Assembly (NCBI GenBank): GCA_021647365.1 | Contig: JAKIUW010000024.1 | Coordinates: forward strand, 1-51,851 | Length of the DNA stretch: 51,851 nucleotides | DNA from: Cocleimonas sp. | GTDB lineage: Bacteria > Pseudomonadota > Gammaproteobacteria > Thiotrichales > Thiotrichaceae | Reading direction: 5' to 3' | Shown here: one piece after another, positions 33,730-42,216 of the stretch | Numbering within the stretch: position 1 is the stretch's first letter | Layout of the letters: every line of letters starts with the position of its first letter | Translations under genes and position numbers: made by a program | Notes under the pieces: model-generated | What the model saw: the letters and a program-made list of their open reading frames with translations, nothing else | The model's database searches: none | What the model was told of the DNA's origin: nothing

Positions 33730-34506
33730 ATGTATATATTAATCATCATCTCAAGACTTGCAGTTGCTGCCTACTTTCTTTTTGCGGGGGCACTCTATTT
33801 CAAGCAACACAGCTTACTATACTTCCCTACCCCCAAAATTCCACACGATTTTGATGAATTGATCTTCAATAATCAGGGTGAAGATTTAAACATCATTGTG
33901 TTAAATAAAGGGCAAAAAAAAGCCATTTTATATTTTGGTGGAAATAGCGAACCTGTCGCTATTAATGCAAACCGCTTTTCTAAAATATTTCCTGATCACT
34001 CAGTCTACCTCGTCAACTATCGTGGCTATGGCGGCAGTACAGGTATACCAGGAGAAGAAGAAAACTACGCCGATGCAAAAGCCATTTTCGAATCATTACA
34101 AACACAACACAGTGATATTTCTGTCATGGGTCGTAGCTTAGGTAGTGGCGTTGCAACCTATTTAGCCTCCATTAAAGATGTCGATAAATTGGTGCTAATC
34201 ACACCGTATGACAGCATACAAAGCGTGGCACAAGCGCGTTTTCCACTGCATCCGATGTCAATATTACTCAAGGATAAATACAATTCTGCACACAAAGCAA
34301 AAGATGTGAAAGCTGAAACACTAATTTTAATTGCAGAGAATGATGAAACCATCAAACTTGCGCGCACCCACAGCTTGATTAAAGCTTTTTCAGAATCACA
34401 TGCTACAAAAAGATCTCCTATTATATCAAAAACGATTAAAGACGCAGGGCACAATACTATTTTAGAATCAGATAGTTACTACAGGTTTTTACAAGATTTT
34501 ATATAA
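33730..34506 (+). CDS. Membrane-anchored alpha/beta hydrolase
   Basis: 258 residues. One N-terminal membrane helix (about 3-22, IIISRLAVAAYFLFAGALYF) is followed by an alpha/beta hydrolase domain of the ABHD13/YfhR-like type: YFGGNSEPV (oxyanion strand), VNYRGYGGSTGIPGEE, nucleophile elbow VMGRSLGSGVATYL (Ser near 138), acid in IAENDETI and His in DAGHNTIL. The substrate is unknown; it is probably anchored in the inner membrane facing the periplasm or cytoplasm. It is followed 10 bp later by a GNAT gene, so the two form a likely operon. Confidence 0.85.
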   Translation: MYILIIISRLAVAAYFLFAGALYFKQHSLLYFPTPKIPHDFDELIFNNQGEDLNIIVLNKGQKKAILYFGGNSEPVAINANRFSKIFPDHSVYLVNYRGYGGSTGIPGEEENYADAKAIFESLQTQHSDISVMGRSLGSGVATYLASIKDVDKLVLITPYDSIQSVAQARFPLHPMSILLKDKYNSAHKAKDVKAETLILIAENDETIKLARTHSLIKAFSESHATKRSPIISKTIKDAGHNTILESDSYYRFLQDFI

Positions 34507-34516
34507 AAAATATACA

Positions 34517-34996
34517 GTGAAAACAACCAGAACATTATCTTATCGCAAAGCAAAGAAATCTGACCTACCCCAACTAATAAAAATGTTAGCTGATGATCAA
34601 CTTGGCACAACAAGGGAAGATAGCTCTACTCCATTAAACCCTGCTTATATCTCAGCATTTGAAAAAATCGATTCAGACCCAAACAACAAACTCATTGTTG
34701 TAGAAATAAATAACACTATTATTGGTATGCTACAAATCACCTACATCCCCTATCTCTCGCATAAAGGAGCATGGCGATGTTTAATTGAGGCAGTCAGAAT
34801 TCATAAAGATTATAGAAGCCAAGGCTTTGGCTCTGAAGTCTTCAAGTGGGCAATCCAACAAGCTAAAAACCAAAAGTGTCATATTGTGCAACTGACTTCC
34901 AATAAAGAGAGAAGTGATGCACTTCGATTTTATAAAGCACTCGGTTTTAGTGCTACACATGAAGGTTTCAAATTAGTACTTAACGTTGAAAATTAA
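34517..34996 (+). CDS. GNAT-family N-acetyltransferase
   Basis: 159 residues from a GTG start (34517). GNAT fold motifs are clear: SYRKAKKSDLPQLIKML at the start, VVEINNTIIGMLQITYIPYL (strand 4), and the acetyl-CoA loop in VRIHKDYRSQGFGSEVFKWAIQQA (motif A, R-x-x-G-x-G), then ALRFYKALGFSATHEGFKL. The acceptor is unknown. Ten bases after the hydrolase; its stop overlaps that of the convergent yajQ in the shared TTAA. Confidence 0.88.
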   Translation: MKTTRTLSYRKAKKSDLPQLIKMLADDQLGTTREDSSTPLNPAYISAFEKIDSDPNNKLIVVEINNTIIGMLQITYIPYLSHKGAWRCLIEAVRIHKDYRSQGFGSEVFKWAIQQAKNQKCHIVQLTSNKERSDALRFYKALGFSATHEGFKLVLNVEN

Positions 34997-35475
34997 TCTC
35001 TAAAGTTCGTAAACTGAACAGGCACGCCAATACTCTCTTCGCGCAACATCGCCATTACGGTTTGTAAATCATCACGCTTCTTACCCGTTATTCGCACTTG
35101 ATTGCCCTGAATTTGAGTTTGTACTTTAAACTTCCCTGCCTTGATTAGCTTTATCACTTTACGCCCAGCATCGCCATCTAACCCTTGTTTTAATAATATT
35201 TTTTGGCGTGTGCTTTTTAAAGAGCCTTCATGATTTTGTACATCCAAAGCCCCTGTATCAATTTTTCGTTTCACCATTTTAGAACGCAATACATCGCGCA
35301 TTTGTTTTAGCTGAAATTCACCTTCGGCTTTAAGTGTGATTTGTTCATCATTTAGCTCAAAACTACACTCCGTGCCTTTAAAATCATAGCGTGTACCTAC
35401 TTCACGGTTGGCTTGATCGATGGCATTTTTAAGTTCGTGCATATCTACTTCTGAAACTACGTCGAATGATGGCAT
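34993..35475 (-). CDS. yajQ: YajQ family nucleotide/RNA-binding protein
   Basis: 160 residues, full length and very conserved: MPSFDVVSEVDMHELKNAIDQANREVGTRYDFKG at the start and KLIKAGKFKVQTQIQGNQVRITGKKRDDLQ near the end. Two ferredoxin-like domains. Some members bind cyclic di-GMP and act with a LysR regulator; others were linked to RNA or phage. Its role here is unknown. Its stop codon overlaps the GNAT stop from the opposite strand. Confidence 0.95.
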   Translation of the reverse strand: MPSFDVVSEVDMHELKNAIDQANREVGTRYDFKGTECSFELNDEQITLKAEGEFQLKQMRDVLRSKMVKRKIDTGALDVQNHEGSLKSTRQKILLKQGLDGDAGRKVIKLIKAGKFKVQTQIQGNQVRITGKKRDDLQTVMAMLREESIGVPVQFTNFRD

Positions 35476-35579
35476 TGGGTTTCTCCTATTACTAATTCAA
35501 GTGATTATAGTCTCTCTTTATTGTAAAACAATGCACTGTCTACTACTATGAATCGTCAAACTGCAAGGAAGCTGATATT

Positions 35580-36947
35580 TTGTCATCAACAACAACCAAA
35601 GAAAATATTCAACCACCACAATCCGTCTCCATGATGGAGTCCTTCATCTACTGGCTAAAACTTGGCTTTATCAGTTTTGGTGGGCCTGCGGGTCAAATCA
35701 GTATGATGCATCAAGAGCTGGTGGAAAAGCGCCGTTGGATTTCTAACCAGCGATTTTTACACGCGCTCAACTACACCATGGTTTTACCAGGTCCTGAGGC
35801 GCAACAGTTAGCAACCTATATCGGCTGGCTAATGCACGGTGTGTGGGGTGGGATTATGGCGGGCGTGCTGTTTGTATTGCCTTCTCTCTTTATTTTGATT
35901 GGATTAACGTGGGTCTACCTTGCTTACGGAAATGTGCCAGCAATTGAGGGCATTTTGTATGGTATTAAACCTGCGGTAACGGCGATTGTGTTGTTTGCGG
36001 CATATCGTATCGGCTCAAAAGCCTTACCCAATAATGTATTGCGCGCTATCGCCTTGGCAGCTTTTTTAGCCATTTTTGTGCTTAAAATCCCTTTTCCCTA
36101 TATCGTTTTAGCGGCAGGTATTATTGGTTTTGTTGGCTCTCGATTTTCCCCTAAATATTTCAAAGCAGGCGGACACCACAGTGATGCCAATGCCAACTAC
36201 GGCACAGCATTGATTGATGACGACACGCCGGCACCTGATCATGCCAAATTCAAATGGAGCCGCGTGTTTATGTTTTTAGCCATTGGGCTATTCATTTGGG
36301 CGGCTTCCATGCTCGGTTTAATCATGGCATATGGCTGGGATGGCACGTTAACCAAAATGGGCGTGTTCTTTACCAAAGCGGCGCTGGTAACATTCGGTGG
36401 CGCTTATGCCGTATTGCCTTATGTGTATCAAGGCGGCGTTGAAGAATATACATGGCTAACAGGCACACAGATGATTGACGGCTTGGCACTGGGCGAAACC
36501 ACACCCGGTCCACTCATTATGGTGGTGTCGTTTGTAGGCTTTGTAGGCGCATGGACGAAAGAAGTCTTCGGCCCTGACATGTTGCCACTTGCAGGCGCTA
36601 TGGGCGCGGCGGTAGCGGCTTTATTCACCTTCTTACCTTCATTCTTATTTATTCTAGTTGGCGGCCCAGCCGTTGAAGCAACACGTGATGATCTTAAATT
36701 TACCGCTCCATTAACCGCCATCACTGCCGCCGTGGTAGGCGTGATTTTAAACCTCGCCATGTTCTTTGCGCTTCACGTACTCTGGCCACAAAGCGAAGGC
36801 TTAAACTTCTCAGGCAAGTTTGAATGGATAGCTGCATTGATTGGTATTGCAGCATTTATTGCTTTAGTGAGATTCAAGGTAGGTGTAATGACCGTGATTA
36901 TTGCGAGTGCTTTGCTAGGGCTTGGCTACGGCTATTTTTTTATTTAA
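35580..36947 (+). CDS. chrA: Chromate transporter ChrA (long, two-domain)
   Basis: 455 residues with the duplicated CHR architecture: first half WLKLGFISFGGPAGQISMMHQELVEKRRW and MVLPGPEAQQLATYIGW, second half FFTKAALVTFGGAYAVLPYVYQGGVEEY and LALGETTPGPLIMVVSFVGF, about ten hydrophobic helices. Family members export chromate, with sulfate a possible competitor. The TTG at 35580 has AAGGA ten bases upstream; an in-frame ATT at 35577 would have a 7-nt spacing. A 24-residue histidine/acidic loop (GGHHSDANANYG) lies between the halves. Single gene. Confidence 0.92.
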   Translation: MSSTTTKENIQPPQSVSMMESFIYWLKLGFISFGGPAGQISMMHQELVEKRRWISNQRFLHALNYTMVLPGPEAQQLATYIGWLMHGVWGGIMAGVLFVLPSLFILIGLTWVYLAYGNVPAIEGILYGIKPAVTAIVLFAAYRIGSKALPNNVLRAIALAAFLAIFVLKIPFPYIVLAAGIIGFVGSRFSPKYFKAGGHHSDANANYGTALIDDDTPAPDHAKFKWSRVFMFLAIGLFIWAASMLGLIMAYGWDGTLTKMGVFFTKAALVTFGGAYAVLPYVYQGGVEEYTWLTGTQMIDGLALGETTPGPLIMVVSFVGFVGAWTKEVFGPDMLPLAGAMGAAVAALFTFLPSFLFILVGGPAVEATRDDLKFTAPLTAITAAVVGVILNLAMFFALHVLWPQSEGLNFSGKFEWIAALIGIAAFIALVRFKVGVMTVIIASALLGLGYGYFFI

Positions 36948-36959
36948 TAGAACAGGCTG

Positions 36960-37303
36960 TTGTTAATAATAGTCATTATTCGTAACGAGAACATACATGT
37001 TTATCTACATAATATTATTACATTCATTTTGATTAAAAGCGCGCAACGCTTTGACAGAATTGCGTCTGATATTACTGTTATACCCTTAATTCTTTTTTGC
37101 ACTGCCGTAGCGATAATCTTTAGCTTAGTGCTGTCTTCTTTTCCTTGCCGAATATTTTAGGTATACCAATTTCATTTTTAGCTGCGGCCATACGCTTAAG
37201 AAGATACGAGTTTCAAAGCTGGGGCAGAACTTTACTCTACTCATTTATCGTTTTATGCGGTTTCGCAATCTCAGATTTACTACTTCAATACGCTCTTACT
37301 TAA
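36960..37303 (+). pseudogene. Possible frameshifted small membrane protein gene
   Basis: This fills the gap after chrA. Frame one (36960-37160) gives a hydrophobic segment DITVIPLILFCTAVAIIFSLVLSSF and then loses sense. Switching frame at about 37135-37145 (the TCTTCTTTTCC stretch) continues as NILGIPISFLAAAIRLRRYE and WGRTLLYSFIVLCGFAISD, ending LLLQYALT at a TAA (37301-37303). The joined product would be about 100 residues with three helices. No good ribosome site is seen. It could be a decayed gene or chance; a programmed shift is less likely. Confidence 0.38.
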
Positions 37304-37311
37304 TATGATCG

Positions 37312-37338
37312 AGCACACCCCCCCCACTTTTACATGAT
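37312..37338 (+). repeat. Poly-C dispersed repeat, copy 11a (C8), left arm of hairpin
   Basis: AGCACAC-C run-ACTTTTACATGAT, facing copy 11b across 13 bp. The two could form a stem of about 27 bp between convergent genes. Confidence 0.92.
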
Positions 37339-37348
37339 GTTTAATAAA

Positions 37349-38641
37349 TCAATCATGTAAAAGTGGGGGGGTGTGCTTTGCTTTTGCTCTTTTTCGTAGT
37401 GTTTCTAGCAAGGTTATTGTCGCGTAGCCATCACCTGCGAAGCCGTGTTCTAATTGCCATGTGCGAATGGCTTCGCGCGTTTTAGAACCTATTTTCCCAT
37501 CGGGTTCGCCAGAGTTATGGTTATCTTCATTAAGAAGTTTTTGAATTTCTTTTACTTGATCAGAACTCAGCGCCTTATCGCCTCTCGGCCATGCAATGCG
37601 TATGCTCTCTCCTCCTGCGAACAAACGGCTTAATTGCGCGACGGCTAGGGTGTAACTTAAAGATTTGTTGTATTTTTTTATGACATGAAAATTATGCGTA
37701 ACTAAAAAAGCTGGGCCATAGCGACCCGCAGGAATAAATAAATTAGCTTGGCGTTCTGGCTGGCTAAAGGATTGTCCGCTTGCATTGGTGACCCCAATCG
37801 TACGCCACCGTACAAAGCGTAACTCATACGATGAAGTATTCAGTTTCCAATCAAAGTCTTTGGGCAGGTTGACTTCAACACCCCAATCCTCCAACTCCCT
37901 CCAGCCTGCTTCTTTTAAGAAGTTGGCAATTGATGCAAACACATCAGCTTCTGTTTCCCAAATATTTTTTTTATTATCATTATTATAATCCACCGCATAT
38001 TTCATATAAGACGATGGCATAAACTGGGGCTGACCCATTGCCCCTGCCCATGAACCTATCAAACTGCCTACTTTCACTTTGTTGTCTTGAATGATATGTA
38101 ACGCGGCTAATAATTCTTCTTTGGCAAATTTCTCTCGCTTTTCAGAACGTGCATGATGCGCTAATGTTGCTAAAGAACGGATAACATTTTTGCTACCATA
38201 ATTACGCCCAAAATCACTTTCCATTGCCCAAATAGCAACGATAACTTCTCTTTGTACGCCGTACTTTTTCTCGATTTGATCAAACAATAGTTGGTATTTT
38301 CGCAGTAGCCTCTGCCCTCTTTTTAGACGTTTTTCTGATGTTGCATTATCAATATAATCCCAGATATTTCGGGTGAATTCTGGCTGATTGGTATCGAGCT
38401 TTATAACGACAGAATCAGGTTTAATTCGGCGTAATGCTTGATCATATAATATGGAATCAATCCCATCAGCAAGTGCTTCTTGTTTGAAAACCATTTTCCA
38501 TTGTTCAAAGTTTAATTTAGCGCTAACCTTAGTAGTTGGCTTGGTGATTGTTTTAGAAGCAGATTCAGGAATAGCTACTGCCACTGAAGATAACATCAGA
38601 GCAAAACCATAAAAAACAAATAGATATACCAAACTTCTAAT
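37349..38641 (-). CDS. MltB-type lytic murein transglycosylase with C-terminal peptidoglycan-binding domain
   Basis: About 430 residues. It cleaves glycan strands to 1,6-anhydroMurNAc. The SLT_2 domain spans about 45-340, with the catalytic Glu in VIVAIWAMESDFGRNYGS and the segment GSWAGAMGQPQFMPSSYMKYAVDYN. PG_binding_1 follows (EIQKLLNEDNHNSGEPDGKIGSKTREAIRTWQ). A TTG at 38630-38632 opens the frame, but the AAAGGGGA site better fits an in-frame ATT at 38639-38641, which would also add an Arg to the signal peptide (IRSLVYLFVFYGFALMLSS). The last residues KHTPPLLHD and the run up to the stop are encoded by a poly-C repeat (37352-37378). Confidence 0.88.
   Translation of the reverse strand: MRSLVYLFVFYGFALMLSSVAVAIPESASKTITKPTTKVSAKLNFEQWKMVFKQEALADGIDSILYDQALRRIKPDSVVIKLDTNQPEFTRNIWDYIDNATSEKRLKRGQRLLRKYQLLFDQIEKKYGVQREVIVAIWAMESDFGRNYGSKNVIRSLATLAHHARSEKREKFAKEELLAALHIIQDNKVKVGSLIGSWAGAMGQPQFMPSSYMKYAVDYNNDNKKNIWETEADVFASIANFLKEAGWRELEDWGVEVNLPKDFDWKLNTSSYELRFVRWRTIGVTNASGQSFSQPERQANLFIPAGRYGPAFLVTHNFHVIKKYNKSLSYTLAVAQLSRLFAGGESIRIAWPRGDKALSSDQVKEIQKLLNEDNHNSGEPDGKIGSKTREAIRTWQLEHGFAGDGYATITLLETLRKRAKAKHTPPLLHD
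37352..37378 (-). repeat. Poly-C dispersed repeat, copy 11b (G7 on +), inside the mltB-like gene
   Basis: Translated on the minus strand as KHTPPLLHD just before TGA (37349-37351). It is the only strong copy lying in a convincing coding region, and a length change in the C tract would alter the tail and the stop. Confidence 0.92.
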
Positions 38642-38667
38642 AATGTTCCCCTTTCTTTTAAGCTTTA

Positions 38668-39165
38668 TTATTTTTTTGAATAATGTAGTTTTAACAGAAT
38701 AAGCCGAGCTGCTTCTTTATAAAGTTCTTGTCTAATTTTCTTTTCTTCTTCGGCTTTTCCTAATGCAAAGTCAGCATCATAGACAAAAATTCGGTCTAAG
38801 TTGATACGCTGGTTTTTAGTTTCTTTTCCTGATACTTGCCCCGACATTGAAATAGTATAACCAAACTTCAAATAAAGTAAAAACTCACGCGCTTTACGCT
38901 CTTTAGTATAGGCTACGATTCGCTTTCCTTCGCGGTAGTTATTAATTTTTATGACAGTCGCTGCCTTCTCTACTAACTTACCATCCGACTCTTCAAGCGC
39001 AAGCTCGAACGCTTGAACAAAATCATGCTCGTAAGAAATATTATCAACTTGAATACGTTGATACATTTTAGGAAGGTTAAGCTCTTTACGTAGCTGAAAA
39101 CTATTACCACTACAAGCTTGTAACAGTAGTATGGATATCAACAAAATGGCTTTGAATTTAAACAT
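38668..39165 (-). CDS. lptE: LPS-assembly lipoprotein LptE
   Basis: 165 residues. The lipobox LLQAC puts the lipidated Cys at 18. The body fits the small LptE fold: GNSFQLRKELNLPKMYQRIQVDNISYE, then KVIKINNYREGKRIVAYTKERKAREFLLYLKFGYTISM-like strands, RIFVYDADFALGKAEEEKKIRQELYKEAARLILLKL. LptE plugs the LptD barrel that inserts LPS into the outer membrane. Its place directly after leuS is the conserved gammaproteobacterial arrangement and supports the call. The leuS-lptE gap is widened to 194 bp by two repeat elements. Confidence 0.88.
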   Translation of the reverse strand: MFKFKAILLISILLLQACSGNSFQLRKELNLPKMYQRIQVDNISYEHDFVQAFELALEESDGKLVEKAATVIKINNYREGKRIVAYTKERKAREFLLYLKFGYTISMSGQVSGKETKNQRINLDRIFVYDADFALGKAEEEKKIRQELYKEAARLILLKLHYSKK

Positions 39166-39194
39166 GCTGACAGAATATCACCAATTTGTAACAA

Positions 39195-39215
39195 CCACAC
39201 CCCCCTACTTTTACA
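39195..39215 (+). repeat. Poly-C dispersed repeat, copy 12 (C6, degenerate flank)
   Basis: ACCACAC-C run-TACTTTTACAG between leuS and lptE; the ATGAT end is lost (AGGGTT instead). Confidence 0.75.
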
Positions 39216-39251
39216 GGGTTGTTTATAAGCGTATAAAAGTAGAATGTTTTT

Positions 39252-39333
39252 CCGTGCTCTTCGACTCTGCTCAGGGTACTGCCTAGGTTAATGCTAGTAC
39301 AAGTAGCTTTTTGAGCGGAGCCGAAGGGCGCAG
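39252..39333. repeat. Degenerate inverted pair of GACTCCGCTC repeats, no cargo
   Basis: TCTTCGACTCTGCTCAGGG (39258-39276) faces TTGAGCGGAGCCGAAGGGC (39311-39329) across about 35 bp, a diverged version of R2/R3 without a nuclease gene between. It lies just past the leuS stop, as R3 does for gyrA. Confidence 0.75.
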
Positions 39334-39359
39334 CAAAGAATCTACAGAGTTCAAAGATC

Positions 39360-41960
39360 TCAATTAGCAACAATATTAACCAAGCGCCCTTTTACAACAA
39401 TCACTTTACGCAAGGTCGCATCTTCAAGAAAGCGTTTTACATTCTCATTTTCTAAAGCCAAGGCTTCAACCGTTGCATCATCGGCATCTACATCCACATC
39501 AACCTTGCCACGTAGTTTACCGTTAAGCTGGATCATCATTTGTATTTTTGATTGCTCTAATGCACTTTCATCAAGTTCAGGCCAAAGCTCTTCCATGACA
39601 GCGCCCTCATTACCCAAATTCACCCACAGCTCTTGCGCTACATGCGGCATGATGGGCGATAACATCAATACTATTTTCTCTAAAGCTTCATGGCGAATTG
39701 CTTGGCCTTGCTCGCTATTGTCTTTGAATTTAGAAAGCTCGTTAATCAGCTCCATATTCGCTGCAATCGCTGTATTGAAAGTATAACGACGTGACATATC
39801 ATCCGTTACTTTCTTTAACGTGTTATAAACTTTACGACGCAGTTCTTCTTGTGCATCCGTCAGTTCATCCACTTCAAATTCTTTAGCGGGGGGATTGGCT
39901 GCTAGATGCACAGAAACCTGTCGCCACAAACGCTTAATAAAACGATTCGCGCCTTCAACACCTGCATCTGACCATTCCATACTTTGATCGGGCGGCGCGG
40001 CAAACATTGAGAACACGCGCAAGGTATCTGCGCCGTATTTTTCGATTAATTCAGCAGGGTCAACACCGTTGTTTTTAGATTTTGACATTTTGCTCATGCC
40101 GTCGGTTTGTACTTCTCTGCCTTGATTATCCGTAATTTTTAAGACTTTGCCTTTTTCGCTACGCTCAATCGTCACATCTTTTGGAGCAATCCATTCTTGC
40201 CCACCCGTTTCGCCGTCGATGTAATAAGTATCTGCCAACACCATGCCCTGCGTTAGCAAGTTAGTGAAAGGCTCGTCACATTCAATCAAACCTTCATCGC
40301 GCATCAGTTTATTAAAGAAGCGGGCGTATAAAAGATGTAAAACAGCATGTTCAATGCCGCCAACATACTGATCAACTGGCAACCAGTAATCTGCGCGCTC
40401 ATCCAGCATCGACTTATCGTTATCAGGCCCTGTAAAGCGTGCGTAATACCATGATGATTCAAAGAACGTATCAAACGTATCCGTTTCACGTGTCGCTGCT
40501 TTGCCACATTTTGGACAACTAGTTTCGTAAAACTCAGGCATTTTCTTAATTGGTGAAGAACCAGACTCATCAAAAACAATATCAGTAGGCAATTCAACTG
40601 GTAAATCGTCATCAGGCACAGCCACTGCGCCACAATCATCACAGTAGATAATCGGAATCGGACAGCCCCAATAGCGCTGACGAGAAACGCCCCAATCACG
40701 TAGGCGATAGTTGATGGTTTTGCGCCCTTTTTTTGCTTCTTGTAAAAACTCTGCAATGCCATCAAGGGCTTCTTCTGAAGTTAATCCTGTAAAATCACCC
40801 GAATCAATCAGTACGCCTTTTTCGGTGAAAGCACCCTCTTCTATCTTAATGCTATTGGCTATGGTTTCATTTGCAGAGGTAATAACTTGTTTAATAGGTA
40901 AATCGTATTTCTTTGCAAATTCCCAATCACGCTCATCATGCCCAGGAACAGCCATGACAGCACCAGAGCCATAACTCATCAAAACAAAGTTCGCGACCCA
41001 GATAGGCACACTTTCTCCCGTAATTGGGTGAATAGCAGATAATCCTGTTGCAAAACCTTTTTTCTCCATCGTCGCCATTTCGGCTTCGGTGGCTTTCATA
41101 TTTTTACATTCTTCGATGAAGTCGGTTAGTTCTGGGCTTTCAACTGCCGCACGTGTCGCTAACGGATGTTGCGGTGCAACGGCTAAATAACTCACACCCA
41201 TTAAGGTATCGGGGCGGGTTGTGAATACGCTTAGCGTTTCTTCACTATTTTCTAAACCAAACTCTAGCTCAACACCTTCTGATCGCCCTATCCAGTTTTC
41301 CTGCATGGTGCGAACTTGTTGCGGCCAATTTTCTAACTTGCGTACATCGTCTAATAATTCATCGGCGTAAGCGGTGATTTTCAAAAACCACTGATCAATC
41401 TCGCGTTGTTCAACCACTGCGCCAGAACGCCAACCACGCCCATCAACCACTTGCTCATTGGCTAAAACCGTATTATCAACAGGATCCCAGTTTACGGTCG
41501 CTTTTTTGCGGTAAACCAAACCCTTTTCAAATAACTTTAAAAAGAACCACTGCTCCCAACGATAATAGTCAGGCTTACAGGTTGCCAACTCGCGCGTCCA
41601 ATCGTAGGCAAAGCCCATCGTTTTAAGTTGTGCGCCCATTTCTGCGACGTTTGAATCCGTCCATTCTGCGGGTGGTACATTGTTTTTGATCGCAGCATTT
41701 TCTGCTGGTAAACCGAACGCATCCCAACCCATAGGCTGTAAAACATTCTTACCCTGCATTCGTTGAAATCGTGAGATCACATCGCCGATGGTGTAGTTAC
41801 GCACATGACCCATGTGGAGCTTGCCACTTGGATACGGAAACATTGAGAGACAGTAGTATTTTTCTTTATCAGGGTCTTCTGTCACTTCGAAAGATTTATT
41901 GTCTTCCCACATTTTCTGCACTGCGGGTTCGATAACTTTATGGTTGTACTGATCTTGCAT
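39360..41960 (-). CDS. leuS: Leucyl-tRNA synthetase
   Basis: 866 residues, standard bacterial length. Class Ia synthetase charging tRNA-Leu. Seen: FPYPSGKLHMGHVRNYTIGD with the HIGH-like HMGH, the CP1 editing domain with TTRPDTLMGVSYLA and GAVMAVPGHDERDWEFA, zinc-knuckle cysteines (IYCDDCGAV, TSCPKCGKA), the KMSKS loop GMSKMSKSKNNGVDP, and the anticodon-binding and C-terminal domains. Followed by lptE. Upstream lies a 256-bp gap shared with the divergent fbp. Confidence 0.97.
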   Translation of the reverse strand: MQDQYNHKVIEPAVQKMWEDNKSFEVTEDPDKEKYYCLSMFPYPSGKLHMGHVRNYTIGDVISRFQRMQGKNVLQPMGWDAFGLPAENAAIKNNVPPAEWTDSNVAEMGAQLKTMGFAYDWTRELATCKPDYYRWEQWFFLKLFEKGLVYRKKATVNWDPVDNTVLANEQVVDGRGWRSGAVVEQREIDQWFLKITAYADELLDDVRKLENWPQQVRTMQENWIGRSEGVELEFGLENSEETLSVFTTRPDTLMGVSYLAVAPQHPLATRAAVESPELTDFIEECKNMKATEAEMATMEKKGFATGLSAIHPITGESVPIWVANFVLMSYGSGAVMAVPGHDERDWEFAKKYDLPIKQVITSANETIANSIKIEEGAFTEKGVLIDSGDFTGLTSEEALDGIAEFLQEAKKGRKTINYRLRDWGVSRQRYWGCPIPIIYCDDCGAVAVPDDDLPVELPTDIVFDESGSSPIKKMPEFYETSCPKCGKAATRETDTFDTFFESSWYYARFTGPDNDKSMLDERADYWLPVDQYVGGIEHAVLHLLYARFFNKLMRDEGLIECDEPFTNLLTQGMVLADTYYIDGETGGQEWIAPKDVTIERSEKGKVLKITDNQGREVQTDGMSKMSKSKNNGVDPAELIEKYGADTLRVFSMFAAPPDQSMEWSDAGVEGANRFIKRLWRQVSVHLAANPPAKEFEVDELTDAQEELRRKVYNTLKKVTDDMSRRYTFNTAIAANMELINELSKFKDNSEQGQAIRHEALEKIVLMLSPIMPHVAQELWVNLGNEGAVMEELWPELDESALEQSKIQMMIQLNGKLRGKVDVDVDADDATVEALALENENVKRFLEDATLRKVIVVKGRLVNIVAN

Positions 41961-42138
41961 ACGATAATTTACAGTATTTCTTCTCGGCTCTTTATAAAAA
42001 CATCAAGTTTTAAAAACATTTGAATTTTAAAAAACACCAAAGATGCTGCAACATTGTTTGGGGAGTGAGAGGATACCGAGGATTTTATGAAGTCGCTACT
42101 TTTTCCAGTAGATTACTTATAAAATAATTCTATAATGG

Positions 42139-42186
42139 AAGTCTATAATATTTAACTATATTGTTACTTCCTAATATTATAGACTT
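42139..42186. promoter_or_regulatory. 14-bp dyad upstream of fbp
   Basis: AAGTCTATAATATT (42139-42152) pairs perfectly with AATATTATAGACTT (42173-42186) around a 20-nt loop, ending 30 bp before the fbp ATG. TATAAT within the arm could be a promoter -10, so the dyad could be an operator or a 5'-UTR hairpin. Confidence 0.5.
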
Positions 42187-42216
42187 TGCGCCTTTAAAAT
42201 TTCATGAGAACTTTCC

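Noticed and set aside
40304..40765. 153-residue frame inside leuS
   Set aside because: It overlaps the leuS catalytic and editing region in another frame of the same strand; no ribosome site or domain, so a shadow frame.
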